A stretch of 64,000 nucleotides of DNA from an uncultured Cellulophaga sp. (GTDB taxonomy: Bacteria > Bacteroidota > Bacteroidia > Flavobacteriales > Flavobacteriaceae): positions 310,001 through 374,000 of the forward strand of contig CANMEI010000004.1 in NCBI GenBank assembly GCA_947496695.1. The letters are read 5' to 3'. Shown here piece after piece: positions 39,938 through 47,809 of the stretch. The first letter of the stretch is position 1, and each line of letters begins with the position of its first letter. Below the pieces are notes generated by a model that saw only the letters and a list, made by a program, of their open reading frames with translations, searched no databases and was not told the origin of the DNA. Made by a program: the position numbers and the translations under genes.

Positions 39938-40897
39938 ATGCTCAACGTTGGAGTTTTAGGTGCAGGGCACCTTGGAAAAATTCATTTACGATTACTTAAT
40001 CAATCTGAAAAATATAATTTAGTAGGCTTTTACGACCCTGATGAAATAAACGGTAAAAAAGTAGCTGATGAGTTTGGCTATACTTATTTTGATAATATTA
40101 ATAAACTTATTGATGCTGTTGATGTTGTTGATATTGTCACTCCTACCCTTTCGCATTTTGAATGTGCTAAAAAAGCCATTGAAAACGGGAAGCATATATT
40201 TATTGAAAAGCCAATTACAAATACGCTAGAAGAGGCCGAAGAATTACTTCACTTAGAAAAGAAACACAATATTAAAGGTCAAGTTGGTCACGTGGAGCGT
40301 TTTAATCCTGCATTTGCATCGGTTAAAGAAAATATAAACAATCCTATGTTTATTGAGACACACCGTTTAGCAGAGTTTAACCCTCGAGGTACTGATGTGC
40401 CTGTGGTTTTAGATTTAATGATTCATGATATTGACGCTATTTTAAGTGTTGTAAATTCTAATGTCAAAAATATAAATGCTAGTGGCGTTTCGGTAATAAG
40501 TAATTCTCCTGATATTGCCAATGCCAGAATTGAATTTGAAAACGGCTGTGTTGCTAACCTTACCGCAAGTAGAATTTCACTTAAAAACATGCGTAAATCG
40601 CGCTTCTTTCAAAAAGATGCATATATCTCGGTAGATTTTCTTGAGAAAAAAGTAGAAGTAGTAAAAATGAAAGATGCACCTGAAAATCCTGGGGACTTTG
40701 ATATGATTTTACAAAATGCTGAAGGCGAAAAAAAACAAATCTATTTTGAAAATCCTACGATAGAAAACAACAACGCTATTTTAGATGAATTAGAAACTTT
40801 TGCTGATGCTATTACAAATGATACTACGCCTATTGTTAGTTTAGAACAAGGTACAAATGCTTTGCGTGTTGCATTACAAATAATAGCATCGTTTTAA
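39938..40897 (+). CDS. Gfo/Idh/MocA-family oxidoreductase
   Basis: 319 residues. N-terminal NAD(P)-binding fold with GVLGAGHLGKIHLR and the block HIFIEKPITNTLEEAE (EKP motif near residue 92). The C-terminal domain is the usual alpha/beta sheet. The HVERFNPAF segment near 120 resembles members acting on sugars or sugar-like acids. The substrate is unknown. It is 10 bases ahead of the hydroxyacyl-CoA dehydrogenase gene, so likely in one operon. Confidence 0.88.
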   Translation: MLNVGVLGAGHLGKIHLRLLNQSEKYNLVGFYDPDEINGKKVADEFGYTYFDNINKLIDAVDVVDIVTPTLSHFECAKKAIENGKHIFIEKPITNTLEEAEELLHLEKKHNIKGQVGHVERFNPAFASVKENINNPMFIETHRLAEFNPRGTDVPVVLDLMIHDIDAILSVVNSNVKNINASGVSVISNSPDIANARIEFENGCVANLTASRISLKNMRKSRFFQKDAYISVDFLEKKVEVVKMKDAPENPGDFDMILQNAEGEKKQIYFENPTIENNNAILDELETFADAITNDTTPIVSLEQGTNALRVALQIIASF

Positions 40898-40907
40898 AAA
40901 ACTAGTT

Positions 40908-41798
40908 ATGAAAAATATTTCGGTTATTGGTGCAGGTACAATGGGCAATGGTATTGCGCATGTATTTGCCCAAAATGGTTATCCTGTTAATTTAATTGAT
41001 ATTAGTTCCGCTTCATTAGAAAAAGGAATGGCAACTATTGGCAAGAACCTAGACCGAATGATTGCTAAAGAGAAAATAACTACAGTAGATAAAACAAATA
41101 TTTTAGCCAATATAACAACCTATACTACAATTGCCGAAGGCGTAAAAAACACCGATTTAGTTATTGAAGCCGCTACAGAAAATAGCGCTCTAAAACTTAA
41201 AATATTTCAAGAGCTAGATAAGGTGTGCAATGCTAACACAATTTTAGCCACTAACACCTCATCTATTTCAATTACCCAAATTGCATCGGTTACCAAAAGA
41301 CAAGACAAAGTAATTGGTATGCATTTTATGAACCCTGTTCCTATTATGCAATTGGTTGAAATAATTAGAGGCTACAATACTTCTGATGATGTTACAGGTC
41401 AAATTATAGACTTGTCTAAAAAATTAGGCAAAACACCTACTGAAGTAAATGATTACCCCGGATTTGTTGCCAACCGTATTTTAATGCCAATGATTAATGA
41501 GGCTATTGAAACCTTGTACAATGGCGTTGCTGGTGTTGAAGAAATTGATACCGTAATGAAATTAGGAATGGCACACCCTATGGGACCTTTACAATTAGCC
41601 GATTTTATTGGCCTTGATGTGTGCCTATCAATACTAAATGTAATGCACGACGGATTCAAAAACCCAAAATATGCACCTTGTCCACTACTTGTTAATATGG
41701 TAATGGCTAAAAAATTAGGAGTAAAGTCTGGTGAAGGTTTTTATGATTATTCAAATTCTCGAAAGGCGGAGAAAGTTGCTCAACGGTTTTTGAAATAA
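40908..41798 (+). CDS. hbd: 3-hydroxyacyl-CoA (3-hydroxybutyryl-CoA) dehydrogenase
   Basis: 296 residues, the length of the short dehydrogenases without crotonase domain. The NAD loop is ISVIGAGTMGNGIAHVFAQNG at residues 3-23. The catalytic His/Glu block is GMHFMNPVPIMQLVEII near 139, and DYPGFVANRILMPMINEA follows near 182. It oxidises 3-hydroxybutyryl-CoA or similar in fatty-acid oxidation. It is the last conserved gene before the cassette region; its C-terminus is intact. Confidence 0.92.
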   Translation: MKNISVIGAGTMGNGIAHVFAQNGYPVNLIDISSASLEKGMATIGKNLDRMIAKEKITTVDKTNILANITTYTTIAEGVKNTDLVIEAATENSALKLKIFQELDKVCNANTILATNTSSISITQIASVTKRQDKVIGMHFMNPVPIMQLVEIIRGYNTSDDVTGQIIDLSKKLGKTPTEVNDYPGFVANRILMPMINEAIETLYNGVAGVEEIDTVMKLGMAHPMGPLQLADFIGLDVCLSILNVMHDGFKNPKYAPCPLLVNMVMAKKLGVKSGEGFYDYSNSRKAEKVAQRFLK

Positions 41799-41943
41799 AG
41801 GTAATTCTACATTTATTTTTTGCGCTAAAAATTAACCAAATTTATTTGTTACCAATATTGTTGCAAAAAACTACCTCTACAATAAGTCTACATAAAATAT
41901 TTACCCACAAATATTAGTTATAGTTTTATCTTGTTTGCTTACA

Positions 41944-41972
41944 AATGCAAGACACTTGCGCTAGCGAGGAAT
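41944..41972 (+). repeat. Cassette repeat A (left type)
   Basis: Contains CTTGCGCTAGCGAGGAAT. The same core occurs at 42386 and 43891 in the same orientation, and inverted copies bound the right ends of the cassettes. GCAAG and CTTGC form a short hairpin. An ATG at 41945 lies in the repeat and opens the frame of the first cassette ORF. Confidence 0.75.
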
Positions 41973-42001
41973 TTTTAAAGAATATAATTAGGTTTTGTGA
42001 A

Positions 42002-42262
42002 ATGAAGTTTAAAGAAAAAATAAAAGAATTATTCGTTAATATATTAGCTCTAACTTTTATAGGTGTCTTTTATTATTTTTATGATACATGGACTCCAAGT
42101 GATAAATTTGCTTCTGGCTGGAGAGCTGGGTTATTTGAAACCATATTAAAATTTCTACATGAAAAAAAACTAGGCGTTTTTATAGGCAAGGGCACTCTAA
42201 TTACTTTATTTACCTACTATTTTTATAAAATATTTATCATATTTAAAATAAAAAAGAAATAA
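42002..42262 (+). CDS. Cassette 1: small two-helix membrane protein
   Basis: 86 residues from the ATG at 42002. The frame is also open from the ATG at 41945 inside repeat A, which would give 105 residues beginning MQDTCASEEFLK. Two membrane helices are likely: NILALTFIGVFYYFY near the N-terminus and GTLITLFTYYFYKIFIIF at the C-terminus, with a short loop between and a Lys tail. No family recognised. It is bracketed by repeat A 30 bases before and a diverged inverted copy 8 bases after its stop. Small membrane proteins with this layout can be immunity or toxin proteins, but nothing proves it. Confidence 0.55.
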   Translation: MKFKEKIKELFVNILALTFIGVFYYFYDTWTPSDKFASGWRAGLFETILKFLHEKKLGVFIGKGTLITLFTYYFYKIFIIFKIKKK

Positions 42263-42269
42263 AACAACT

Positions 42270-42296
42270 TTTTAGCTAGCTCAAGTGCAACGCATT
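42270..42296 (-). repeat. Cassette repeat A' (inverted, diverged)
   Basis: The minus strand aligns with repeat A with 19 matches in 27 positions, including AATGC, CACTTG and GCTAGC. It is the inverted partner of repeat A and lies directly after the first cassette ORF. Confidence 0.55.
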
Positions 42297-42385
42297 GAAA
42301 TACAAACGTAAGAACACGAATAGAAAAATTTTGATTTCAAGTTTTAATATAGAATGGTTGAAATTATTTTAGCTTATTTGAAAGT

Positions 42386-42416
42386 GCATGAAAGATTCTT
42401 GCGCTAGCGTGGGAAT
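42386..42416 (+). repeat. Cassette repeat B (left type)
   Basis: Contains CTTGCGCTAGCGTGGGAAT, followed by TTATAAAG as in repeat A (TTTTAAAG). It lies upstream of the second cassette ORF. A 37-codon frame starts at the ATG 42388 in the repeat and overlaps the ORF start at 42491. Confidence 0.75.
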
Positions 42417-42490
42417 TTATAAAGACGACATTTATAAATCTATTAGTAATGGAGATGGAGTATTGTTAGAAACAACAAAAAGTATTTTAA

Positions 42491-43247
42491 ATGATAACTG
42501 AAAAATTAATAATCAATAAATATAAAAAAGCTTTACCTAAAGGATTTGAATTAATTTCAATAATTAATACTGAATTAAAAGGTTTGAAAAGTTTAAAATA
42601 TTCTTTAAATAATGACAATGCTATATATAATATTAGTTGTTGTTCATTAAATAGTCACCCATTGGGAGATATTCTACCTCTCATAAGAATGACTGTAAGT
42701 TTTAAATTAGTTGAAAAACTAATTCATCTAAAGATTGATGAATCAGACTATACTACAAGTTTTACGATATTAGATAGTTTATTTCCATTAGTATTTGATA
42801 AAAAATTCATTTTAGATAAACCGATTATTTTCAAAACAGAATCAGATATAGATAAGGGAATTGCTTATGTAAAAAGTTACATAAAAGAATTTGCTGAAGA
42901 TTATTTTGCTTATTGGAATGATATTCGTGCATTTTTACCTTTTCTAGAAAGTAAAAACGTAAGGTACTTAAATGATTTATTGGTGGGTAAGGGTATTGAA
43001 AGGAAGTTAATTATTTGGAAATTATGTAATCATCCAAATTATGATTTTTTTTTTAGCTGATAGACTTAAAAAATATACCGAGTACATTGAGAAGAATCCA
43101 AAAGAAAAAGCTACAATTAGAAAATTTAAACTTATTCAACAAATAGTAAAAAGGCTAGAAAAAGTAAAACCTATATATAATTGGGATGCTTCTTATTTAG
43201 TACCTAAACCTTTTAAAGGAGTTATGCCTGTTATTCCACCACGATAG
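42491..43247 (+). pseudogene. Cassette 2: hypothetical protein, frameshifted at a T10 tract
   Basis: The frame from ATG 42491 stops at 43060, and the same protein appears to continue in another frame to TAG 43245. Between them are ten T (43045-43054). With nine T the sequence reads NYDFFLADRLKKYTEYIEK and gives about 251 residues. The N-terminal part has strands and helices with no signal peptide. It contains EDYFAYWNDIRAFLPFLE and ends with NWDASYLVPKPFKG. No family recognised. The stop codon TAG lies inside the right-hand repeat. The T10 tract may be a sequencing error, a true lesion or a slippage site. Confidence 0.55.
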
Positions 43248-43269
43248 CGCTCGTTTGTAACGAGTGCCG
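43234..43269 (-). repeat. Cassette repeat E (right type, inverted)
   Basis: On the plus strand: ATTCCACCACGATAG, then stem GCGCTCGT, loop TTGTA, stem ACGAGTGC, then CG. It is the inverted form of the left repeats (the minus strand reads CGCTATCGTGG then GGAAT). The last codons and stop of the second cassette ORF lie in it. Confidence 0.75.
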
Positions 43270-43327
43270 AACTGAATAAGTAAACAAATTAAACCTTAAA
43301 AAAGTTAAGTTTTTTAAATATTATTTT

Positions 43328-43862
43328 ATGAGTAGAAAGTATAAGTTTCATAACAAAGAAGGTTTATATTTTGTTTCGTTTGCAACGGTAAATTGGCTGG
43401 ATGTTTTTGTTAGGCAAATATATTTTAATGTTTTAGTAGATAGTGTGACTTATTGCAGAGCAGAAAAAGGTATGGAAGTATTTGCCTATTGTTTTATGCC
43501 AAGCAATGTACATTTCATATTTCGTTCTTCAAACCAACAACCCATGGAGCTCTTAAGAGATTTTAAAAAACATACATCAAAAAAAATAATTGAAGCTATT
43601 GAAAACAACCCGCAAGAAAGTAAAAGAGAGTTGTTCCTTTGGTTATTTGAACGCGCAGGAAAAAAACAAGCTAATGTTTCAAAATATCAATTTTGGCAAC
43701 ATCATAATAAACCAATAGAGTTATGGAGTGATAAAACAAAAAATAGATTATATACATAATAATCCTGTTGAGAGTGGATTTGTAACAAACCCAATAGACT
43801 GGAAATACTCTAGTGCTAAAAACTTTCAAGATGATCATACGATTTTAAATATTGATATATGA
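43328..43862 (+). pseudogene. REP-associated tyrosine transposase (RAYT, IS200/Y1-like), damaged
   Basis: The frame from ATG 43328 ends at 43759 after 143 residues. The missing C-terminus (KQKIDYIHNNPVESGFV and WKYSSAKNF) continues in a second frame to TGA 43860. Comparison of the two frames suggests loss of about eight bases near 43733 between two GATAAA copies. The N-terminus FHNKEGLYFVSFATVNW is typical of RAYTs. The HUH motif, normally MPxHVH, reads MPSNVHFIF, so the first metal-binding His is Asn. RAYTs nick single-stranded REP hairpins; this copy is probably inactive. It lies between repeats E and C. Confidence 0.85.
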
Positions 43863-43890
43863 TTGTTTGTAGAACTTTTAGTTTATTTAA

Positions 43891-43924
43891 CGGCACAAGC
43901 ATGATGCTTGCGCTAGCGGGGAAT
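43891..43924 (+). repeat. Cassette repeat C (left type)
   Basis: Contains CGGCACAAGC, loop ATGAT, then GCTTGCGCTAGCGGGGAAT. On the minus strand the 8-base stem is GCGCAAGC with GCTTGTGC, one G.T wobble, preceded by CTAG. It lies upstream of the third cassette ORF. Confidence 0.8.
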
Positions 43925-43956
43925 AAAGATGTAAACGATATCATAGATTTTTAATT

Positions 43957-44616
43957 ATGAAATTTCACAAATTAGATAGGTTAATAATAGATAAAATATT
44001 AAAAAAAGGTGTTTCAAATGCCAATGGTCAGTATGTCCCCAATGGTAAAATGTATTTTGATAAAATTGGCAAAAGAGAAATACTTTTAAACACTCCAATC
44101 TTTGATTATTTTCATTTACAAAGCTATGGGCCTGAAAATGAATGGGAATGGAAATTACAAGATGTGCATGGTGGTATTGGTGTTTATCCAAGGGGTGGTT
44201 ATTGGTATATTTCTAATGATTTTAAATTACTATTAGAGAATTTTAAAATAGCACCATCTTATCATTTTTATGAAACTAGGCTTTTATATCAAGATAAAAA
44301 ATTAGTGTATTGGATATTCCAGTTTCCTACTAATTCGTTAGATAATTATAACTATAAAAAAAGCGAATATTTTTTAGACGGAGAAAGAGTGACTGGTTTA
44401 AAAAATGCAGATGAATATGATACATACGATTATGATATTTGGAAAAAAACAAAGAAAAAAATAGTTTGGAAAAAATTAGTCTTACAAGACAATTACGATT
44501 TCTCTATTGGTATAGATGGCAGTAAAATAGTATCAGAAAATTTAAAAAATGCCATTGAAAAAATGCAACTAAAAGGTTTTATTTTTTCAGGATTAGATTA
44601 TGAGGTAGATTTTTAG
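43957..44616 (+). CDS. Cassette 3: Imm11-like hypothetical protein
   Basis: 219 residues, cytosolic, no signal peptide. It has many aromatic residues (Trp, Tyr) in an alternating strand pattern, a Trp-rich segment (GPENEWEWKLQDVHGG) and a C-terminus (NLKNAIEKMQLKGFIFSGL) that resembles the end of Imm11/DUF1629-type immunity proteins. That likeness is weak. It is preceded by repeat C (about 33 bases upstream) and followed at once by repeat D, the stop codon abutting the repeat. No toxin gene is nearby, so if it is an immunity protein it is an orphan. Confidence 0.6.
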   Translation: MKFHKLDRLIIDKILKKGVSNANGQYVPNGKMYFDKIGKREILLNTPIFDYFHLQSYGPENEWEWKLQDVHGGIGVYPRGGYWYISNDFKLLLENFKIAPSYHFYETRLLYQDKKLVYWIFQFPTNSLDNYNYKKSEYFLDGERVTGLKNADEYDTYDYDIWKKTKKKIVWKKLVLQDNYDFSIGIDGSKIVSENLKNAIEKMQLKGFIFSGLDYEVDF

Positions 44617-44650
44617 TATCACCGCTAGCGCGAGCGTCACGCTCGTGCCG
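44617..44650 (-). repeat. Cassette repeat D (right type, inverted)
   Basis: On the plus strand: TATCACCGCTAG, stem GCGCGAGC (sharing the G), loop GTCAC, stem GCTCGTGC, CG. It is the inverted form of repeat C, with base pairs changed on both sides of the stem (AAGC/GCTT to GAGC/GCTC). Confidence 0.8.
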
Positions 44651-44814
44651 TAACAAGTAAGCAGAAAAAACAAAAATTTAAACGCCACTAAATAAACTTT
44701 CTTTACGTATTTGAAACACATTAGCAAACAAGATTTAAAACCAATAAACTACCCTTCTTTGTATTAATTGACTATTTTCTTTTTTAACTTTCCACAATTA
44801 ATAAAATAGCAAAC

Positions 44815-45465
44815 ATGTCCATCGCAACTAATCTAAATACAATTAAAGCCACATTACCGAAAAATGTAACACTAGTAGCGGTTTCAAAAACAAAACCCAA
44901 TAGCGCAATTATTAAAGCTTACGAAGCTGGTCAACGTATTTTTGGTGAAAATAAAATACAGGAAATGTCTCAAAAATGGGAAGACCTGCCAAAAGATATT
45001 GAATGGCACATGATTGGGCATGTGCAAACCAATAAAGTAAAATATATGGCTCCGTTTGTACATTTAATACACGGTGTAGACAGTTTTAAATTGCTTAAAG
45101 AAATAAACAAGCAAGCAAAAAAACACGACAGAGTTATTAAATGCCTGTTGCAAATTCATATTGCTGAAGAAACCACAAAATTCGGACTCGATAAAAACGA
45201 ACTTTTTGAAATTATAAATTCCGAAAGTTTTAAAACGTTTGAAAACATTCAGGTTGAAGGGCTTATGGGGATGGCTACTTTCACCGATGACCAAAAACAA
45301 GTACGTAAAGAATTTAGCAATCTTAAAACTATTTTTAATTCCTTAAAACAAGAAATAGACACAATAAATACCTTGTCTATGGGTATGAGTGGCGATTATA
45401 AAATTGCTATTGAAGAAGGCAGTACCATGGTGCGAATTGGCAGTAGTATTTTTGGTAGCAGATAA
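44815..45465 (+). CDS. YggS-family PLP homeostasis protein
   Basis: 216 residues, a single-domain PLP-binding TIM barrel. The PLP Lys is in LVAVSKTKP (about residue 26). GENKIQEMSQKW and WHMIGHVQTNKVKYM follow, and LSMGMSGDYKIAIEEGSTMVRIG is near the C-terminus. It stores or delivers pyridoxal phosphate and affects amino acid and vitamin B6 balance; no catalytic activity is known. It is the first conserved gene after the cassette region. Confidence 0.93.
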   Translation: MSIATNLNTIKATLPKNVTLVAVSKTKPNSAIIKAYEAGQRIFGENKIQEMSQKWEDLPKDIEWHMIGHVQTNKVKYMAPFVHLIHGVDSFKLLKEINKQAKKHDRVIKCLLQIHIAEETTKFGLDKNELFEIINSESFKTFENIQVEGLMGMATFTDDQKQVRKEFSNLKTIFNSLKQEIDTINTLSMGMSGDYKIAIEEGSTMVRIGSSIFGSR

Positions 45466-45573
45466 AGCAAAAAGATATTTAATATTTTTATCTTTGAAAG
45501 ATACCATTAAAGCAATGCAACTTTAAATATTCGTTTGTTTTAAAAGGGATTAAAACAGAACCTAAAAATTTAC

Positions 45574-46944
45574 ATGTACGCAGTATTAGATATTGAAACA
45601 ACTGGAGGGAAATTTAACGAAGAAGGCATTACTGAAATAGCTATTCATAAGTTTGACGGACATGAAGTTGTAGACTCATTCATTAGCCTTATAAATCCTG
45701 AAAAAGATATTCAGCCTTTTGTTGTTAATCTAACTGGTATTACCAATAAAATGCTCGTAACTGCACCTAAGTTTTATGAAGTTGCAAAACGTATTATTGA
45801 AATTACAGAAGATACGGTATTAATTGCCCATAATGCACAGTTTGACTATCGTATTTTGAGAACGGAATTTAGACGCTTAGGCTATAATTTTGAACGAAAA
45901 ACACTATGCACCGTTGAGCTTTCACAAAAATTAATTCCTGAAGCTGAATCGTACAGTTTAGGTAAACTAGTTCGTTCACTTGGTATACCTGTTAGTGACC
46001 GCCATAGAGCTAATGGAGATGCATTAGCAACCATAAAACTTTTTAAATTGCTACTTTCTAAAGATGTAGATAAAACAATTACTAAAACAGTAATTAAAGC
46101 TGAAACTTTAGGCGAATTATCACCTAGGCAGTTAGATATTGTTGAAACACTACCTTCTGAAATAGGAGTATTTTATATGCATAATAAAGATGCTGAAATA
46201 ATACTTTTAGGAAAAAGTAGTAACATAAAAAAAAGAGTAAATCAATACTTTACTAATAACGGCAATAGAGCTCGAAAAATACAAAAAGAAACCAGAAGTG
46301 TTACTTTTGAAAAAACAGGGAACGATTTAATTGCTTTATTGAAAGAAAATGAAGAATTAGTCCGTAACAAACCGAAGTACAATAGCTATTACAAAAGAAA
46401 ACTTTTCTCATTTGGCGTATATGCCTCTCCTAATGAACATGGTTATTTACAATTAAGAGCCGAAAAGTTAAATAATAGTATACACCAAAGAGTAGCCACT
46501 TTTAATAGTTTGGTTGCTGCTGAAAATTTTTTACATGCGGTAAGTAAAGAGTTTAAATTATGTAATAAATTAAACGGATTATCGCAAGCAAAAACAAATT
46601 GTTCTAAATACGATGAAAATGAATGTTTAGGTGCTTGCATACAAAAAGAAGACATTAACACATACAACCAAAGAGTACAACAAGTTATAGATAAATATAG
46701 CCTTGCTGATAAAAATATTGCGATTATAGATCGTGGACGTATTATAGGAGAAAAAAGTGTTATTCTTATTAAAAATGGCATATTTGTAGGACTTGGTTTT
46801 TGTGATTTAAACTACCAGATAAATAATTTGGAGATTTTAGAAACAATCATCACTCCTATGAATGGTAACGCTAACACAAATCATATTATAGAATCATACT
46901 TAAGAAAAAGAAAAGTTCAAAAAATATTAGAACTTAACGCATAG
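45574..46944 (+). CDS. DnaQ-like exonuclease fused to GIY-YIG domain
   Basis: 456 residues. The N-terminal 3'-5' exonuclease domain (about 1-165) has the acidic motifs DIETTG, HNAQFDYR and HRANGDALAT. A UvrC-type GIY-YIG domain follows (about 200-290: GVFYMHNKDAEIILLGKSSN and IKKRVNQYF). A C-terminal region with a Cys cluster (NCSKYDENECLGAC) completes it. Such fusions act in DNA repair or proofreading in Bacteroidota; the precise role is not known. The next gene starts 4 bases downstream, at a TTG. Confidence 0.88.
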   Translation: MYAVLDIETTGGKFNEEGITEIAIHKFDGHEVVDSFISLINPEKDIQPFVVNLTGITNKMLVTAPKFYEVAKRIIEITEDTVLIAHNAQFDYRILRTEFRRLGYNFERKTLCTVELSQKLIPEAESYSLGKLVRSLGIPVSDRHRANGDALATIKLFKLLLSKDVDKTITKTVIKAETLGELSPRQLDIVETLPSEIGVFYMHNKDAEIILLGKSSNIKKRVNQYFTNNGNRARKIQKETRSVTFEKTGNDLIALLKENEELVRNKPKYNSYYKRKLFSFGVYASPNEHGYLQLRAEKLNNSIHQRVATFNSLVAAENFLHAVSKEFKLCNKLNGLSQAKTNCSKYDENECLGACIQKEDINTYNQRVQQVIDKYSLADKNIAIIDRGRIIGEKSVILIKNGIFVGLGFCDLNYQINNLEILETIITPMNGNANTNHIIESYLRKRKVQKILELNA

Positions 46945-46948
46945 CCTT

Positions 46949-47809
46949 TTGAAAAAAGAAAATTCAAATAAAAACTGGAAGAATAAAGTTCATGAAATAA
47001 TTTATGAAGCAGATACTCCTTTGGGTAAATGGTTTGATATTATTTTGATTATACTAATTTTTGTAAGTGTAATTATCATTATGCTTGAGAGTGTTGAAAG
47101 TATTGATGCTGTACATCACGACTTACTTTTTACTTTAGAGTGGATTATCACCATTTTTTTTACTTTAGAATATATTGCCAGAATAATCTCGATAAAAAAG
47201 CCCCTAAAATATGCGCTTAGCTTTTATGGTATTATAGATTTACTATCCACCATTCCGCTATACATTTCTTATATTTTTGCAGGCTCACAAGTGCTTTTAG
47301 CCATTAGAGCTTTTAGACTTTTACGCGTTTTTAGAATACTTAAATTAGTTCAATTTTTAGGTGAAGCTTCTCAGTTAAAAAATGCATTAAAAGCCAGTAG
47401 AGCCAAAATAACCGTATTTCTTTTTGCTGTATTAATCATATCGGTAATACTAGGCACCTTAATGTATATTATTGAAGGTGATGAGGCTGGTTTTACAAGT
47501 ATTCCTACTAGTATTTATTGGACCATTGTAACCCTAACCACTGTAGGTTATGGAGACATTGCCCCTATTACCCCTCAAGGTCAATTAATAGCTACAATTG
47601 TTATGTTAGTTGGTTATGGCGTTATTGCTGTACCAACAGGCATTGTAACTGTTGAATTTGGTAAACAAAAAGGAAATTCACAGACAAGCGCTCAAGGTGG
47701 CTCTTATGTACATGTAAACACACAAGCGTGCCCAAGTTGCTCATCTGAAGGCCATAGAGATGATGCCACGCATTGTTATAACTGCGGAAGTATATTAAAT
47801 AATGAATAA
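46949..47809 (+). CDS. Voltage-gated-like K+ channel with C-terminal zinc ribbon
   Basis: 286 residues starting at TTG 46949. Six membrane helices: the voltage-sensor S4 is RAFRLLRVFRILK (about 115-130), and the pore has the potassium selectivity filter TVGYGD in TIVTLTTVGYGDIAP near 200. The cytosolic tail ends in a zinc-ribbon-like CPSCSSEGHRDDATHCYNCG (two CxxC pairs), unusual for this family. It conducts K+ across the inner membrane. It overlaps the start of miaA by 8 bases, so translation is coupled. Confidence 0.9.
   Translation: MKKENSNKNWKNKVHEIIYEADTPLGKWFDIILIILIFVSVIIIMLESVESIDAVHHDLLFTLEWIITIFFTLEYIARIISIKKPLKYALSFYGIIDLLSTIPLYISYIFAGSQVLLAIRAFRLLRVFRILKLVQFLGEASQLKNALKASRAKITVFLFAVLIISVILGTLMYIIEGDEAGFTSIPTSIYWTIVTLTTVGYGDIAPITPQGQLIATIVMLVGYGVIAVPTGIVTVEFGKQKGNSQTSAQGGSYVHVNTQACPSCSSEGHRDDATHCYNCGSILNNE

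Noticed and set aside
43041..43247. Separate 68-codon gene
   Set aside because: It reads as the continuation of the frame from 42491 across a T10 tract; a separate start in the tract is unlikely.
41944..44650. CRISPR array or integron attC array
   Set aside because: The repeats are not evenly spaced and the intervals are ORFs, so it is not CRISPR. The compact cassettes and hairpins recall attC sites, but there is no tyrosine integrase and each cassette has two inverted repeats rather than one site.
45471..45495. Terminator after the YggS gene
   Set aside because: AAAGATA and TATCTTT could pair, but the stem is weak and no T-run follows.
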